Below are positions 1 through 9,573 of a stretch of DNA of 64,000 nucleotides, in pieces. The DNA is from Microbulbifer elongatus. GTDB lineage: Bacteria > Pseudomonadota > Gammaproteobacteria > Pseudomonadales > Cellvibrionaceae. Positions within the stretch are counted from its first letter, which is position 1. Every line of letters starts with the position of its first letter. Under the pieces are notes generated by a model. It was not told the origin of the DNA, searched no databases, and saw nothing but the letters and a program-made list of their open reading frames with translations. The translations under genes were made by a program, and so were the position numbers. Location of the stretch: the NCBI RefSeq assembly GCF_021165935.1, contig NZ_CP088953.1:496001-560000 (forward strand), read 5' to 3'.

Positions 1-975
1 GACGCGGGCTATCAGGGAGATATGGCATGGATGGGTGCCCATGGTGAGAAACGCTGGCGACCGGAGCTGCTGGAAGAGGGCACTATCCGGGTGATCAGCG
101 CACGGTTGGATTACCTGCCCCCGGACACCCAGCCGGTGCAGGTATTGAAAGACGCCAGCAAGGCCTATGTTTCCCGCTACGCCAACGGCCGCGATTACCA
201 CAAGCTGATCCGCAAGCGCCTGGCGCAATTGGCCCAGCAGATTGATCGCTATTGCGAGGCGCACGACATCGCCAGCGGTGGCCGCGCGTTTACCGACAGC
301 GCGCCGGTGATGGAGCGGGCATTGGCGGAAAAGGCGGGGCTTGGCTGGATTGGCAAGAACTGTATGGTGATCAACAGCCAGGCGGGCAGCTGGTTTTTCC
401 TCGGTGAAATCTTCACCAACCTGCCACTGCCGGTGGAGGTGAGCGAGCAGCCCAATCAATGTGGCGAGTGTACCGCCTGCCTGAAAGTCTGCCCCACCGA
501 TGCCTTTGTCGATGCCTACACCCTGGATGCGCGCCGTTGTATTTCTTACCTGACCATCGAGAACAAGGGCCCGATCCCGGAAGAATTCCGCGAGGCCATG
601 GGTAACCGGGTATTCGGCTGCGACGACTGCCAGATCATCTGCCCCTGGAACAAGTTCGCCACCCCCTCCAGTGAAAAAGACTTCCATCCGCGCCATGGGC
701 TGGACAGTGGTGCGCTGGTGGATCTGTTCCGTTGGTCGGAAGAACAATTTCTGAAGAAAACCGAGGGTTCGGCAATTCGCCGGATTGGGTTTGAGCGGTG
801 GCAGCGGAACCTGGCTGTTGCCCTTGGCAATGCCGATCCTGCACCGGAAATTTTTGACGTTTTAGAGGGGGCTCTGGATTCTGCAACACCGTTGATTGCC
901 GAGCATATTGAATGGGCTTTGGAGCGGCTGCGCAGTGGGCGACGACGGAAGCGGAAGATCAAACGGGACTCGTAG
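1..975 (+). CDS. queG: Epoxyqueuosine reductase QueG, 5' end outside the window
   Basis: Last step of queuosine synthesis: cobalamin- and Fe-S-dependent reduction of epoxyqueuosine in tRNA. The frame is open from base 1 and reads DAGYQGDMAWMG before the first internal ATG at 22, which is the conserved QueG segment, so the true start lies upstream. Two ferredoxin-type clusters are visible: CGECTACLKVCP and CDDCQIICPW. The C-terminal HEAT-like part (EHIEWALERL) is complete. It converges on orn, with two palindromic repeats in between. Confidence 0.93.
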   Translation, partial: DAGYQGDMAWMGAHGEKRWRPELLEEGTIRVISARLDYLPPDTQPVQVLKDASKAYVSRYANGRDYHKLIRKRLAQLAQQIDRYCEAHDIASGGRAFTDSAPVMERALAEKAGLGWIGKNCMVINSQAGSWFFLGEIFTNLPLPVEVSEQPNQCGECTACLKVCPTDAFVDAYTLDARRCISYLTIENKGPIPEEFREAMGNRVFGCDDCQIICPWNKFATPSSEKDFHPRHGLDSGALVDLFRWSEEQFLKKTEGSAIRRIGFERWQRNLAVALGNADPAPEIFDVLEGALDSATPLIAEHIEWALERLRSGRRRKRKIKRDS

Positions 976-1043
976 AACTTCTATCTAATAACAACCACCT
1001 GACTCAGTGGTATCCGGTGCTCTGCCTGTGCCTGGGTGGCGAC

Positions 1044-1162
1044 TGGGCACCTGGTGCGGGTTTTCAGGACCGAGCTAGGCGCCCCCCTGTGAACCCATCC
1101 CTGGGAGCTGCGGCGCAAACATCCTGTTTGCGACGCTCCTGAAAACCCGCACCAGGCACCCA
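1044..1162 (-). repeat. Variable-stem palindromic repeat, copy R1
   Basis: A long imperfect palindrome. The left arm (1044-1069, with GGTGCGGGTTTTCAGGA) pairs with the right arm ending in TCCTGAAAACCCGCACC. Inside is a second hairpin built on GCAAACA/TGTTTGC and a core that reads CCCAGGGATGGGTTCACA on the minus strand. It belongs to a six-copy family in this window. The stem sequence is unlike that of the other copies, while the core is shared. Confidence 0.85.
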
Positions 1163-1252
1163 GCCTTAGCATCAAACATTTCTCCTTCGTAAGCGGGCAA
1201 TACAGCCGCCCCCCGAAAACCATAAGCTTACGAAGTACTGAGGCTCAAATCG

Positions 1253-1371
1253 AAGGTGGAGTGGCGGGGATCTGTTTTCAAAAGCGTCGGCGACAGGGAC
1301 GTCGCCGACGCAGCGTACAGGGATGTATTCACAGCGATTTTGAAAACAGATACCCGGCGCTCCGCCGCCAC
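1253..1371 (+). repeat. Variable-stem palindromic repeat, copy R2
   Basis: Outer arms TCTGTTTTCAAAA and TTTTGAAAACAGA. Inner hairpin GCGTCGGCGAC/GTCGCCGACGC. Core CAGGGATGTATTCACAGCG on the plus strand. Flanked by GTGGCGG and CCGCCAC. Opposite orientation to R1; together the two fill the queG-orn gap, where no gene is seen. Confidence 0.85.
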
Positions 1372-1406
1372 TGAACCTGCTTCCAAGCCACTAATACCAC
1401 TGCGGC

Positions 1407-1949
1407 TCAACTCATACGGAAAAAGTGCTCACGATAGTGCTTAAGCTCGTTGATCGAATCGTGAATATCATCCAGCGCCAGATGGGATGACGTTTTCTTA
1501 ACGCCCTCCAGAACATCGGGACGCCAGCGACGAGCCAGCTCCTTGACCGAGCTGACATCCAGATTGCGGTAGTGAAAATAGCGCTCCAACAGCGGCATAT
1601 ACTTCACCAGAAAACGGCGGTCCTGACCGATGGAGTTGCCACACATGGGCGAGGCGCCCTCAGGTACCCACTGGCCAAGAAACTCGATCGTCTCCCGCTC
1701 CGCCTCGTGTTCACTGATCCGGGACTCCTTCACCCGGGTCACCAGACCAGAACCACCGTGCTGCTCCGTATTCCAGTCGTCCATCGCATCCAGCAAAGCA
1801 TCAGACTGGTGGATCGCCATCACCGGCCCCTCCGCCAGCACATTCAGGCGGGAATCCGTCACCACCGTTGCAATCTCGATGATGCGCTCCTTCTCGGGAT
1901 CGAGGCCGGTCATTTCCAGATCGATCCAGATCAGATTATTCTGATCCAC
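1407..1949 (-). CDS. orn: Oligoribonuclease Orn
   Basis: 3'-5' exoribonuclease that degrades di- to pentanucleotides, including pGpG from c-di-GMP turnover. 180 residues. DEDDh motifs are visible: IDLEMTGLD at the N-terminus, [10 protein letters not shown] in the middle and [11 protein letters not shown] near the end. I chose the GTG at 1949 because AAGGAG lies six bases upstream and the product begins at the family's usual [11 protein letters not shown]. ORFs extending further upstream would run into the divergent rsgA promoter region. Confidence 0.95.
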   Translation of the reverse strand: MDQNNLIWIDLEMTGLDPEKERIIEIATVVTDSRLNVLAEGPVMAIHQSDALLDAMDDWNTEQHGGSGLVTRVKESRISEHEAERETIEFLGQWVPEGASPMCGNSIGQDRRFLVKYMPLLERYFHYRNLDVSSVKELARRWRPDVLEGVKKTSSHLALDDIHDSINELKHYREHFFRMS

Positions 1950-2040
1950 AATAGTCTCCTTAACAGCCGCAGACGGCAGTGACCCACTGGTTAACATGAG
2001 GATAGCGGGCAAGTTACCGCAACCATCCACCGATGCAAGT

Positions 2041-2046
2041 TATAAT
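2041..2046 (+). promoter_or_regulatory. Putative -10 box for rsgA
   Basis: A perfect TATAAT 28 bases before the rsgA ATG in the divergent orn/rsgA gap. No convincing -35 box is visible at 17 bases. Confidence 0.4.
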
Positions 2047-2073
2047 CCGCCGCTTTCCACAACCCGAATCCTC

Positions 2074-3105
2074 ATGAGCAAGCGCAAACTCAACCGCCGC
2101 CAGCAGTGGCGTATCGCCAAAATCCAGCAGGAGCGGGAAGCCCGCGCGCGCAAGCGGGAGGAAAACCTCGACCAGGCCGCGGAAGAAGGCGACCTGGGGC
2201 CGGAGCAGACCGGGCTGGTCATTGCCAACTACGGCAGCCAGGTGCTGGTAGAGAGCGATGTCGACAGCGAGCTGCGACAGCGCTGCCATATACGCGCCAA
2301 TATCGAAACCCTGGTCACCGGCGACAAGGTCGCGTGGAACCCCGCCACCGGCGAATCCACCGGTGGCCTCGGTGTTGTCGGCGCGCGCCTGCCGCGCCAT
2401 TCCGAGCTGCAACGCCCGGACCGCTACGGCGACATGAAGACCGTCGCCGCCAATATCGATCGTATCCTGATCGTCATCGCGCCCTATCCCGAACCCTTCG
2501 CCAACGCCATCGACCGCTACCTGGTGGCCGCGGAAACCACCGGCATCCAGCCGCTGCTGCTGCTAAACAAGATCGACCTGATCGACGACAGCAATCGCGC
2601 AAGCCTCGAAGAACTGCTCGCGCCCTACCCCGATCTTGGCTACCCGGTACTCCGGTTATCCACAAAGAGCGGCGAAGGCCTCGACGGGCTGCTGGACACC
2701 CTCGCCCAGGGCACCAGCGTCTTCGTCGGCCAGTCCGGTGTCGGCAAATCCTCCCTGATCAACGGACTGCTCCCAGGCACCGACGCCCGCACCGGCGCAC
2801 TGTCGGAGGCCACCGGCAAAGGCACCCACACCACCACCGCCGCGGAACTGTTTCATCTGCCCAGTGGCGGTGATCTGATAGACTCCCCCGGCATCCGCGA
2901 GTTCGGCATCTGGCACATGAGCGAACAGGAACTGCTGGAAGGCTACGTGGAGTTTCGCCCGTTTATCGGCTACTGCCGCTTTCGTGACTGCCGTCATCAG
3001 GGCGAACCCGGCTGCGCCATCCAGGAAGCTCTGGAGCGCGGCGACATCAGCCAGCGGCGTATGGACAGCTTCCTGCACCTGCGCAACAGCCTGGAAAGTG
3101 AATAA
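2074..3105 (+). CDS. rsgA: Ribosome small-subunit GTPase RsgA
   Basis: Circularly permuted GTPase that checks late 30S maturation and releases RbfA. 343 residues. The motif order is permuted as expected: LLNKIDLI (G4) precedes GQSGVGKSSLI (G1/P-loop) and DSPGIREFG (G3). The C-terminal zinc site is present (CRFRDCRHQGEPGC). I took the ATG at 2074, giving MSKRKLNRRQ, over an in-frame ATG at 1996 that would add 26 atypical residues. Divergent from orn, as in pseudomonads. Confidence 0.95.
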   Translation: MSKRKLNRRQQWRIAKIQQEREARARKREENLDQAAEEGDLGPEQTGLVIANYGSQVLVESDVDSELRQRCHIRANIETLVTGDKVAWNPATGESTGGLGVVGARLPRHSELQRPDRYGDMKTVAANIDRILIVIAPYPEPFANAIDRYLVAAETTGIQPLLLLNKIDLIDDSNRASLEELLAPYPDLGYPVLRLSTKSGEGLDGLLDTLAQGTSVFVGQSGVGKSSLINGLLPGTDARTGALSEATGKGTHTTTAAELFHLPSGGDLIDSPGIREFGIWHMSEQELLEGYVEFRPFIGYCRFRDCRHQGEPGCAIQEALERGDISQRRMDSFLHLRNSLESE

Positions 3106-3135
3106 GCAACCGCCACAGAACATTAGGAACCCCCA

Positions 3136-3942
3136 GTGAGCCAAATCCCCCTGATCCTGGAACCGGAGCAACTGGCCCCACTCCTCGAGCACGAGGAAAT
3201 CCGCGTAATCGACCTCAGCGCCCCAGCCAACTATCACGCCGGCCACATCCCCGGCGCCCTCGGCCTCCCGTTCCAGGCCCTTATGGCCGGCACCCCACCT
3301 GCCCCGGGTAAACTGCCCTCGGTAGAGCGCCTCACCGAAGTCATGCGCGCCATCGGCCTAACCCCGGAAACCCACATTGTCGCCTGCGACGACGAAGGCG
3401 GCGGCTGGGCCGGACGACTGCTGTGGACCCTGGACGTCATCGGCCACAAAAAATACAGTTACCTGAACGGCGGCATGGTCGCCTGGAAAAACGCCGGCCT
3501 GCCCCTTTCAGCCGAAGAAGCCACCGTCACCCCGAGCGATATCACCGTGGAAATCGCCAACGACGCGCCGATGATCGACGCGCAACAAATCCAGCAGCGC
3601 CTGGAGCAAAACGACCTGCAGATCTGGGACGCCCGCTCCCCCGCCGAATATACTGGCGAACGCATTGTCGCCATGCGCGCGGGGCACATTCCCGGCGCGA
3701 TTAATTGTGAATGGACGCAATTGATGGATCCGCAGCGGGATTTGCGTATTCGCACCGATGCGAAAGAATTTCTCGCTGCACTGGGGATTGATGGGGAAAA
3801 AGAAATTGCGACCCACTGCCAGAGCCATCATCGATCGGCGTTTACCTGGTTGGTGGGGAAATCTCTTGGGTTTCCGATTGTGGCTTATCCCGGCTCCTGG
3901 AGTGAGTGGGGCAACCTACCGGATACGCCGGTGGAAAATTAA
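3136..3942 (+). CDS. Two-domain sulfurtransferase (rhodanese)
   Basis: 268 residues with two rhodanese domains. The N-terminal domain (about 1-130) is the inactive type. The C-terminal domain has IWDARSPAEY and a catalytic loop CQSHHRS with the persulfide-forming cysteine. It likely moves sulfur from thiosulfate or a related donor to a thiol acceptor in the cytosol. GTG start, 30 bases after rsgA, so probably cotranscribed. Acceptor specificity (SseA-like or thiosulfate type) cannot be read from the sequence. Confidence 0.88.
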   Translation: MSQIPLILEPEQLAPLLEHEEIRVIDLSAPANYHAGHIPGALGLPFQALMAGTPPAPGKLPSVERLTEVMRAIGLTPETHIVACDDEGGGWAGRLLWTLDVIGHKKYSYLNGGMVAWKNAGLPLSAEEATVTPSDITVEIANDAPMIDAQQIQQRLEQNDLQIWDARSPAEYTGERIVAMRAGHIPGAINCEWTQLMDPQRDLRIRTDAKEFLAALGIDGEKEIATHCQSHHRSAFTWLVGKSLGFPIVAYPGSWSEWGNLPDTPVEN

Positions 3943-3963
3943 GGTTAGCGCCATCGTTCACTG

Positions 3964-3983
3964 GATTCCCGCCTTCGCGGGAA
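3964..3983. repeat. Short GC hairpin after the rhodanese gene
   Basis: ATTCCCGCCTTCGCGGGAAT, a near-perfect palindrome of the ATTCCCGC...GCGGGAAT type common between bacterial genes. It may act as a weak transcript end, but no U-tract follows. Confidence 0.6.
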
Positions 3984-4050
3984 TGACGATGCCAGATGGT
4001 TTGAACCCTCTATCTCGCTAACGAAGTACAAGAATTTAAATCGCAGGTCA

Positions 4051-4161
4051 GGTGGCGGGGATTCGTTTTCGAAAGCGTCGCAAACAGGATGTTTGCGACG
4101 CAGCGCCCAGGGATGGGTTCACAGCGGTTTCGAAAACGAATACCCGGTGCCTGGCCGCCAC
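4051..4161 (+). repeat. Variable-stem palindromic repeat, copy R3
   Basis: Outer arms ATTCGTTTTCGAAA and TTTCGAAAACGAAT. Inner hairpin GCGTCGCAAACA/TGTTTGCGACGC. Core CCCAGGGATGGGTTCACAGCG. Terminal GGTGGCGG and CCGCCAC. Lies between the rhodanese gene and psd. Confidence 0.85.
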
Positions 4162-4193
4162 AGAACTACAACTAACGGGACCCCGTAACTTAA

Positions 4194-5045
4194 ATGCACC
4201 CGAAACTGTTTATCTTCCTGCAATACATCACTCCCCAGCACCTGCTCTCGCGCGCAGCTGGATGGCTCGCGGAAACCCGCATCGGCGGTATCAAAAATCC
4301 ATTCACCAAATGGTTCGTGGAAAAATACAAAGTCGACATGAGTGAAGCACTCGAGGAAGACTACACCGCCTACACCTGCTTCAACGACTTCTTCACCCGC
4401 GCGCTAAAAGACGGCGCCCGCCCCATCGTCGAAGGTGAAAACACTATCGCCGGCTGCGCCGACGGCGCCATCAGCCAACTGGGTGAAATCCACAACGGCC
4501 GCATATTCCAGGCCAAAGGCCAGGACTACAGTCTGCTCGAGCTGGTAGGCGGCGACCCCGAAGTCGCGGCGCCGTTTACCGGTGGTAAATTCGCGACCGT
4601 TTACCTCTCGCCAAAAGACTACCACCGCGTACATATGCCCATCGACGGCGTACTGCAACGCATGATCTACGTCCCCGGCGAACTGTTTTCGGTCAACACC
4701 ACTACCGCAGCAAACGTACCGCGCCTGTTTGCCCGCAACGAACGCCTCGTATGTATCTTCGACACCGCCGCCGGCCCCATGGCCATGGTCCTCGTCGGCG
4801 CCATGATCGTCGCCGCCATCGAAACCGTCTGGGCGGGACAGGTTGCGCCGATCAAACGCGAGATCCGCACCACCCGCTACGACGAACAGAAACCCATTGC
4901 GCTGAAAAAAGGCGAGGAAATGGGTCGCTTCAAACTTGGCTCAACCGTGGTGCTGCTATTTGGTGCCGACAAGGTAAATTGGCTCGAAAGCCTCGCTGCG
5001 GAAACCCCGGTGAAAATGGGCGAGCATTTTGGGGACCTTACTTAA
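4194..5045 (+). CDS. psd: Phosphatidylserine decarboxylase proenzyme
   Basis: Makes phosphatidylethanolamine from phosphatidylserine at the inner membrane. 283 residues, a normal length. The LGST motif at about residues 248-251 is the self-cleavage site that generates the pyruvoyl group on the serine. The conserved [11 protein letters not shown] stretch of the catalytic domain is present near the middle. Flanked on both sides by palindromic repeats (R3, R4). Confidence 0.96.
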   Translation: MHPKLFIFLQYITPQHLLSRAAGWLAETRIGGIKNPFTKWFVEKYKVDMSEALEEDYTAYTCFNDFFTRALKDGARPIVEGENTIAGCADGAISQLGEIHNGRIFQAKGQDYSLLELVGGDPEVAAPFTGGKFATVYLSPKDYHRVHMPIDGVLQRMIYVPGELFSVNTTTAANVPRLFARNERLVCIFDTAAGPMAMVLVGAMIVAAIETVWAGQVAPIKREIRTTRYDEQKPIALKKGEEMGRFKLGSTVVLLFGADKVNWLESLAAETPVKMGEHFGDLT

Positions 5046-5093
5046 GCATTCGCTTCCCCAACCCCCGACGCGAAGGACACAAGTCAACGCTAA

Positions 5094-5212
5094 GGTGTCG
5101 ATACCGGGTAGGTGTTTGCGAGACCTTCTAAAACAGGGACGTTTTAGAAGAGCCCCCATGGATGGGTTCACGGCGTGTCTCGCAAACACCTACCCGGTAG
5201 CGGCACCGCCAC
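5094..5212 (+). repeat. Variable-stem palindromic repeat, copy R4
   Basis: The outer arms pair over about 25 bases without a break (TACCGGGTAGGTGTTTGC with GCAAACACCTACCCGGTA). Inner hairpin CTTCTAAAAC/GTTTTAGAAG. Core CCATGGATGGGTTCACGGCG. Ends in CCGCCAC. Confidence 0.87.
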
Positions 5213-5255
5213 GTAACGTCGATCACGCGTACCACCAACACATTCGCAAGTACCC

Positions 5256-6464
5256 ATGCCTCCAATTCCCGCCTTTATCCGCAGCAACCCAAAGCTCGCT
5301 TTTTTCGCATTGCTCGCCGTCGCCGCATCCGGCTTCGGGCAGACATTTTTTATCGCGATTTTTGGCGGTGCACTGAGGGAAGAATTTAACCTGAGCAACA
5401 GCTGGTACGGTGCAAGTTACAGCGGCGCCACACTGTTATCGGCATTCGTTCTGTTAGGCGCAGGCACCCTGGTGGATCGCTGGCCACTGAAGCGCGTGGC
5501 CGCGCTCGGTGTTTTACTGTTGTGCGGGGGATGTCTGGTACTGGCCTTCGCACAATCCGCCTGGATGCTACTGCCGGGATTTTTTCTGCTGCGCTTCGCC
5601 GGTCAGGGATTTATGACCCATATGGGGATGACGACCGCGGGGCGTTACTTCACCGCCAATCGCGGCAAGGTGATTGCACTGGCCGCGCTGGGGTTTCCCA
5701 TAGCCGAGGCACTACTGCCCACCAGTGGCTCCTTGATTATCGAACACAGTGGCTGGCGCAGCGTCTGGTTGCTTGCCGCGGGCCTATTGCTGCTTGCGGT
5801 ATTGCCCACACTACTGTGGCTCGCGGGTGATGCAGGAAAGGAAAGTCCGCAGGAAGCACAGGAAACTTCCCTGGACGCCGGCGACTACACCCGCGCACAG
5901 GTACTCCGCGATCGCGGGTTCTGGTGTCTGCTGCCCGCCGCGCTGATGACACCGTTTGTGGTCACTGCCGTGCTGTTTCACCAGGGTGCCATTGCCGATG
6001 AACGGGGCTGGTCGCTGTCGGTACTGGCGGGCGCTTTCGGGGGCTATGCGGCGGGACATTTGCTCGCACTCTTCTTCGCCGGCGGTCTCGTGGATCGCTT
6101 CGGCGCGCAGCGCAGCCTGCCACTCGCGCTGCTGCCGATGGTTGGCGCACTGGTACTGCTCGCCTTCAGCAGTGCTCCCTGGGTGCCCTACGTTTACCTC
6201 GCGCTCATTGGCATCGCCCAGGCCGGCACCGGGACGGCGGGCAGCGCGCTGTGGCCGGAGCGCTATGGCAGCACGCACTTGGGTGCGATTCGGGCGGTTT
6301 CACAGGCCAGCATGGTGTTTTCAACCGCGGCATCACCGCTGCTGATCGGGCTTCTACTGGATAAGGGAATCAATGTGATGGGGGTTGCGCTGCTGCTTGC
6401 GGCCATCGTGGTCGCTGCAAGCCTGTTAACGCTCATGGCGCCACTGACGGCAAAACAACAATAA
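5256..6464 (+). CDS. MFS transporter
   Basis: 402 residues with about 12 hydrophobic segments. The loop between helices 2 and 3 reads GAGTLVDRWPLKR, close to the major facilitator signature, and a similar GGLVDRFGAQR recurs in the second half. An inner-membrane secondary transporter. The sequence gives no basis for naming the substrate; the shape recalls the oxalate/formate or monocarboxylate branches. Starts at an ATG 43 bases after repeat R4 and converges on the HD-GYP gene. Confidence 0.85.
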   Translation: MPPIPAFIRSNPKLAFFALLAVAASGFGQTFFIAIFGGALREEFNLSNSWYGASYSGATLLSAFVLLGAGTLVDRWPLKRVAALGVLLLCGGCLVLAFAQSAWMLLPGFFLLRFAGQGFMTHMGMTTAGRYFTANRGKVIALAALGFPIAEALLPTSGSLIIEHSGWRSVWLLAAGLLLLAVLPTLLWLAGDAGKESPQEAQETSLDAGDYTRAQVLRDRGFWCLLPAALMTPFVVTAVLFHQGAIADERGWSLSVLAGAFGGYAAGHLLALFFAGGLVDRFGAQRSLPLALLPMVGALVLLAFSSAPWVPYVYLALIGIAQAGTGTAGSALWPERYGSTHLGAIRAVSQASMVFSTAASPLLIGLLLDKGINVMGVALLLAAIVVAASLLTLMAPLTAKQQ

Positions 6465-6469
6465 CCTAA

Positions 6470-7852
6470 TCAGCTGGAGAGACGTGGCGGCAGGAAGCGA
6501 GCAACAAATGCCGGCAGACGCTGCTCGTACAGATACTGGTCCCGGACCCTGGCCACATCAATGGCCGGGTAGCGGCTGGGGTCCATATCCTGCGTGATGG
6601 TGATCAGCCCCACCTCGGCGAGGGATTTCTTGCCCTTTTTCACCAGCGCCAGCTTGCGGTCATCATCCGCGGCCATATCGAACAGGCGCGGTTTCGCCAG
6701 CAGCTTTTTCTGTGCATCGGTAACCAGCATTACCTTCGGCTTCAGGCGGCGCTGATGGCTCTGCTCCACCACTACCGCAATCTCACCGGTGGAAAGCTCC
6801 ACCTGAGTGCCGGTGGGATAAAGGCCGATGGACTGGATAAATTCCACCACCAGCTGCTCCTGGAATGCGGAATCGCGGAGCTCGTAAAGCTGTGCCACTG
6901 CTCTGGAAGGCGGAACGGGGAATTCGGCACCGCGCGGGTTGGTGGCTTCATCGTAAAAGGTCACGATGCCACACATGCGCGCCAACACCGGGATCTGGCC
7001 ACCGCGCAAACCTTTCGGGTAGCCACTGCCATCGTACTGCTCTTTGTGGCACTGCACGATGGTCAGTACATGGCGGTCGATATTCGGATCGGAAGACAGC
7101 AGCTTTACGCTGTAATCCACAAATTTGCGATATTCCAGCTCCGCACGCGGATCGCGCTTTTCCGCCTTCAGAACCGTCTCGGGCAGGTAGAGCTTACCCA
7201 CATCTTTCAGCAGTGTGGCAACGCCAAGCTGCACCAGTTCCTGCCGGCGCAGGCCGATATGCCGGCCAAACACCACCGCCCACACACTGGCGCGCACGGA
7301 ATGACTGTAGGTTTGCTCGTCTTTTTCCCGCACCCGGGCCAGCCAGGAGAAGGCATCCGGACTGCGCAGCACACTGTCCACCATCTGCGACACGGTATGG
7401 TTGACCTGCGCGGTGGGGAGTGGCTGGTTTGCCTGCAACTGCACCATGACCTGGTGCATACCCAGGACAATATGCTCGTGCAGCTGGCGCGCCTTGGAGG
7501 CCTCCTTCCGCACCGGTTCAGGGGGTGCATAACTGTTGTGGCGGACCTGCACCGGTTTGCAGGGGATGGCGACGGGAATACGGCGGGGCGTGGTTTGGGT
7601 GGGGGCATCCTTTGCCGCAGACTCAGCAGCGCGGGTAATTCTGCGCAGTTTTACCCCCACATCACCGACAGTTTTCACCACATCCACGTACACATAGCGG
7701 CAGAACTTCTGCAGCTGGCGGATTTCCTCCAGGTCGCGGATATAGAAACCCTGCAATGCAAACGGGGTGCGCGTCCACGGGCGATCCAGGCGAGACACAA
7801 ACATGCCTCGCTGCAGGTCTTCAACGAATACCTTCGTCTGTTGGATTGCCAC
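6470..7852 (-). CDS. HD-GYP-type protein with degenerate HD motif
   Basis: 460 residues. The N-terminal part (about 1-140) is like DUF3391, which often precedes HD-GYP domains. An HD-GYP domain follows at about 165-330. The GYP signature is intact (HKEQYDGSGYPKG), but the metal-binding HD pair reads LLKDVGKLYLP, with lysine in place of histidine. Catalytic c-di-GMP phosphodiesterase activity is therefore doubtful; a binding or signalling role is possible. The start is a GTG without a clear ribosome site. Confidence 0.85.
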   Translation of the reverse strand: MAIQQTKVFVEDLQRGMFVSRLDRPWTRTPFALQGFYIRDLEEIRQLQKFCRYVYVDVVKTVGDVGVKLRRITRAAESAAKDAPTQTTPRRIPVAIPCKPVQVRHNSYAPPEPVRKEASKARQLHEHIVLGMHQVMVQLQANQPLPTAQVNHTVSQMVDSVLRSPDAFSWLARVREKDEQTYSHSVRASVWAVVFGRHIGLRRQELVQLGVATLLKDVGKLYLPETVLKAEKRDPRAELEYRKFVDYSVKLLSSDPNIDRHVLTIVQCHKEQYDGSGYPKGLRGGQIPVLARMCGIVTFYDEATNPRGAEFPVPPSRAVAQLYELRDSAFQEQLVVEFIQSIGLYPTGTQVELSTGEIAVVVEQSHQRRLKPKVMLVTDAQKKLLAKPRLFDMAADDDRKLALVKKGKKSLAEVGLITITQDMDPSRYPAIDVARVRDQYLYEQRLPAFVARFLPPRLSS

Positions 7853-8002
7853 TCGATAAGTGCCGTGTTAACCGTAGGGATCTTGTTTTTAAATATTCTT
7901 CACAACCAGGCCTGCGCAACGAACAGGCAGGACAGGCTGAATTTTCCGCGCACACGGGCAGCCCGCCCGACCAAAGCCGAGGCCAGTTGAATTGTCACAC
8001 AA

Positions 8003-8022
8003 GTCTACCTCCCAGTAGACAC
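8003..8022. repeat. Small hairpin upstream of the HD-GYP gene
   Basis: GTCTAC and GTAGAC separated by a short loop. It sits in the 300-base gap between the HD-GYP start and the hemE end. No U-tract follows on either strand. Confidence 0.4.
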
Positions 8023-8028
8023 TTTAAT

Positions 8029-8044
8029 TGTGATGCACATCACG
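8029..8044. promoter_or_regulatory. Possible CRP/Vfr-type site
   Basis: TGTGATGCACATCACG fits TGTGA-N6-TCACA at nine of ten positions. About 180 bases before the HD-GYP start and just after hemE. Which gene it would serve is unclear. Confidence 0.4.
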
Positions 8045-8152
8045 CAGGGCCGCGAAATTACCCACCAACTGGGGGCCAGCTGCGCAAAAGTAACCCGGGT
8101 GACACCAAAATCAACGAAACAGGTTGTCTGCGCTGACTCCGCCGGTGGCCGC

Positions 8153-9235
8153 TCACCCGCCGTGATACTGCCCGGACAACTCGACCACGGCATCAAACAT
8201 GGCACCGGCGTGGGCGGGGTCGACCTTCGGGGTAACCCCGTGGCCGAGATTGAAGATATGTCCGCTGCCCTTACCGTAAGCCGCGAGAATGGTTTTTACT
8301 TCTTCGCGAATCCGCTCGGGGCTCGCCAGCAGGATGGACGGATCCATATTGCCCTGCAGCGCCACCTTGTCACCGACCCGGGCACGGGCCTTGCTGATAT
8401 CCGTGGTCCAGTCCAGACCGAGCGCAGTAGCGCCGGTATCCGCCATCGCCTCCAGCCACTGCCCACCGCCTTTGGTAAACAGGATAACCGGCACCTGGCG
8501 GCCATCCTGCTCCTTGATCAACCCGTGCACGATGCGAGCCATATAATCCAGGGAGAACTCCTTGTAAGCACTGTGGCTCAGCGCCCCGCCCCAGGTATCA
8601 AAAATCTGTACCGCCTGGGCACCGGCACGGATCTGGGCGTTCAAGTAGTCGATCACGGAGTCCGCCAGTACGGTGAGCAGCTGGTGCATATCCTGCGGGC
8701 GGTTGTAGAGCATCTCCTTGGCGCGGGCAAAATCCCGGCTGGAGCCCCCCTCGATCATGTAAGTGGCCAGAGTCCAGGGACTGCCGGAAAAACCGATCAG
8801 TGGCACCCGGCCGTTCAGTTCACGGCGGATGGTGGTGACCGCATCGGTGACGTAGCTGAGGTCTTTCGCGGTATTTACCACTTCCAGAGCGGCGATATCG
8901 GCACTGGTACGCACGGGCTTTTTGAATTTGGGGCCTTCACCTTCCTCAAAATACAGCCCGAGACCCATGGCGTCGGGGATGGTAAGGATGTCGGAGAAGA
9001 GGATGGCGGCATCCAAGGGATAGCGCCGCAGCGGCTGCAGGGTCACTTCGCAGGCCAGTTCGGTGTTGCGACACAGATCCATAAAGCTGCCGGCCTTGGC
9101 GCGGGTGGCACGGTATTCGGGCAGATAACGGCCGGCCTGGCGCATCATCCACATGGGTGTGCGATCGACGGGCTGGCGCAGCAGGGCGCGGAGGAAACGG
9201 TCGTTTTGGAGGGGAGCGAACTGGGTATCGGACAT
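8153..9235 (-). CDS. hemE: Uroporphyrinogen decarboxylase HemE
   Basis: Converts uroporphyrinogen III to coproporphyrinogen III in haem synthesis. 360 residues. The N-terminal signature [16 protein letters not shown] carries the substrate-binding arginines. [13 protein letters not shown] and FDTWGGALS are also conserved. I took the ATG at 9235 ([15 protein letters not shown]); the longer frame adds 54 unfamiliar residues. The other haem genes of this window lie 31 kb away (hemCDXY). Confidence 0.96.
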   Translation of the reverse strand: MSDTQFAPLQNDRFLRALLRQPVDRTPMWMMRQAGRYLPEYRATRAKAGSFMDLCRNTELACEVTLQPLRRYPLDAAILFSDILTIPDAMGLGLYFEEGEGPKFKKPVRTSADIAALEVVNTAKDLSYVTDAVTTIRRELNGRVPLIGFSGSPWTLATYMIEGGSSRDFARAKEMLYNRPQDMHQLLTVLADSVIDYLNAQIRAGAQAVQIFDTWGGALSHSAYKEFSLDYMARIVHGLIKEQDGRQVPVILFTKGGGQWLEAMADTGATALGLDWTTDISKARARVGDKVALQGNMDPSILLASPERIREEVKTILAAYGKGSGHIFNLGHGVTPKVDPAHAGAMFDAVVELSGQYHGG

Positions 9236-9372
9236 GATCACAACGGCTGGGTAAATGGCCGGCCATTGTACTCTCGAGGTCACTTTTAGGACAGAGACTC
9301 GCCTGACTCCAGATTTATGTGGGTGATTGGGCTGCCCTATTAGAGCTTGGTGGTTCCTATTCGGGTGGCCCA

Positions 9373-9492
9373 GTGGCGGCTTTGCTACCGGGTGCACCTA
9401 CGCGGGACACGCCGTAAACCCATCCCTGGGGGCTCGGCTGCGGCCGTCCTGGCCGCAGACGGTCCCGCGTAGGTGCACCCGGTATCAAAACC
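9373..9492 (-). repeat. Variable-stem palindromic repeat, copy R5
   Basis: Outer arms TACCGGGTGCACCTACGCGGGA and TCCCGCGTAGGTGCACCCGGTA pair without a mismatch. Inner hairpin CTGCGGCC/GGCCGCAG. The core reads CCCAGGGATGGGTTTACGGCG on the minus strand. It sits head-on to R6 in the hemE-gltD gap, which holds no gene. Confidence 0.87.
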
Positions 9493-9573
9493 TTCGCATC
9501 AGACTATTGAGACGTTTGGAGCCACGGAGAAACCCGTCCGTGGCTCGGGTTAAACACTGCAGCCAGAATCGAA

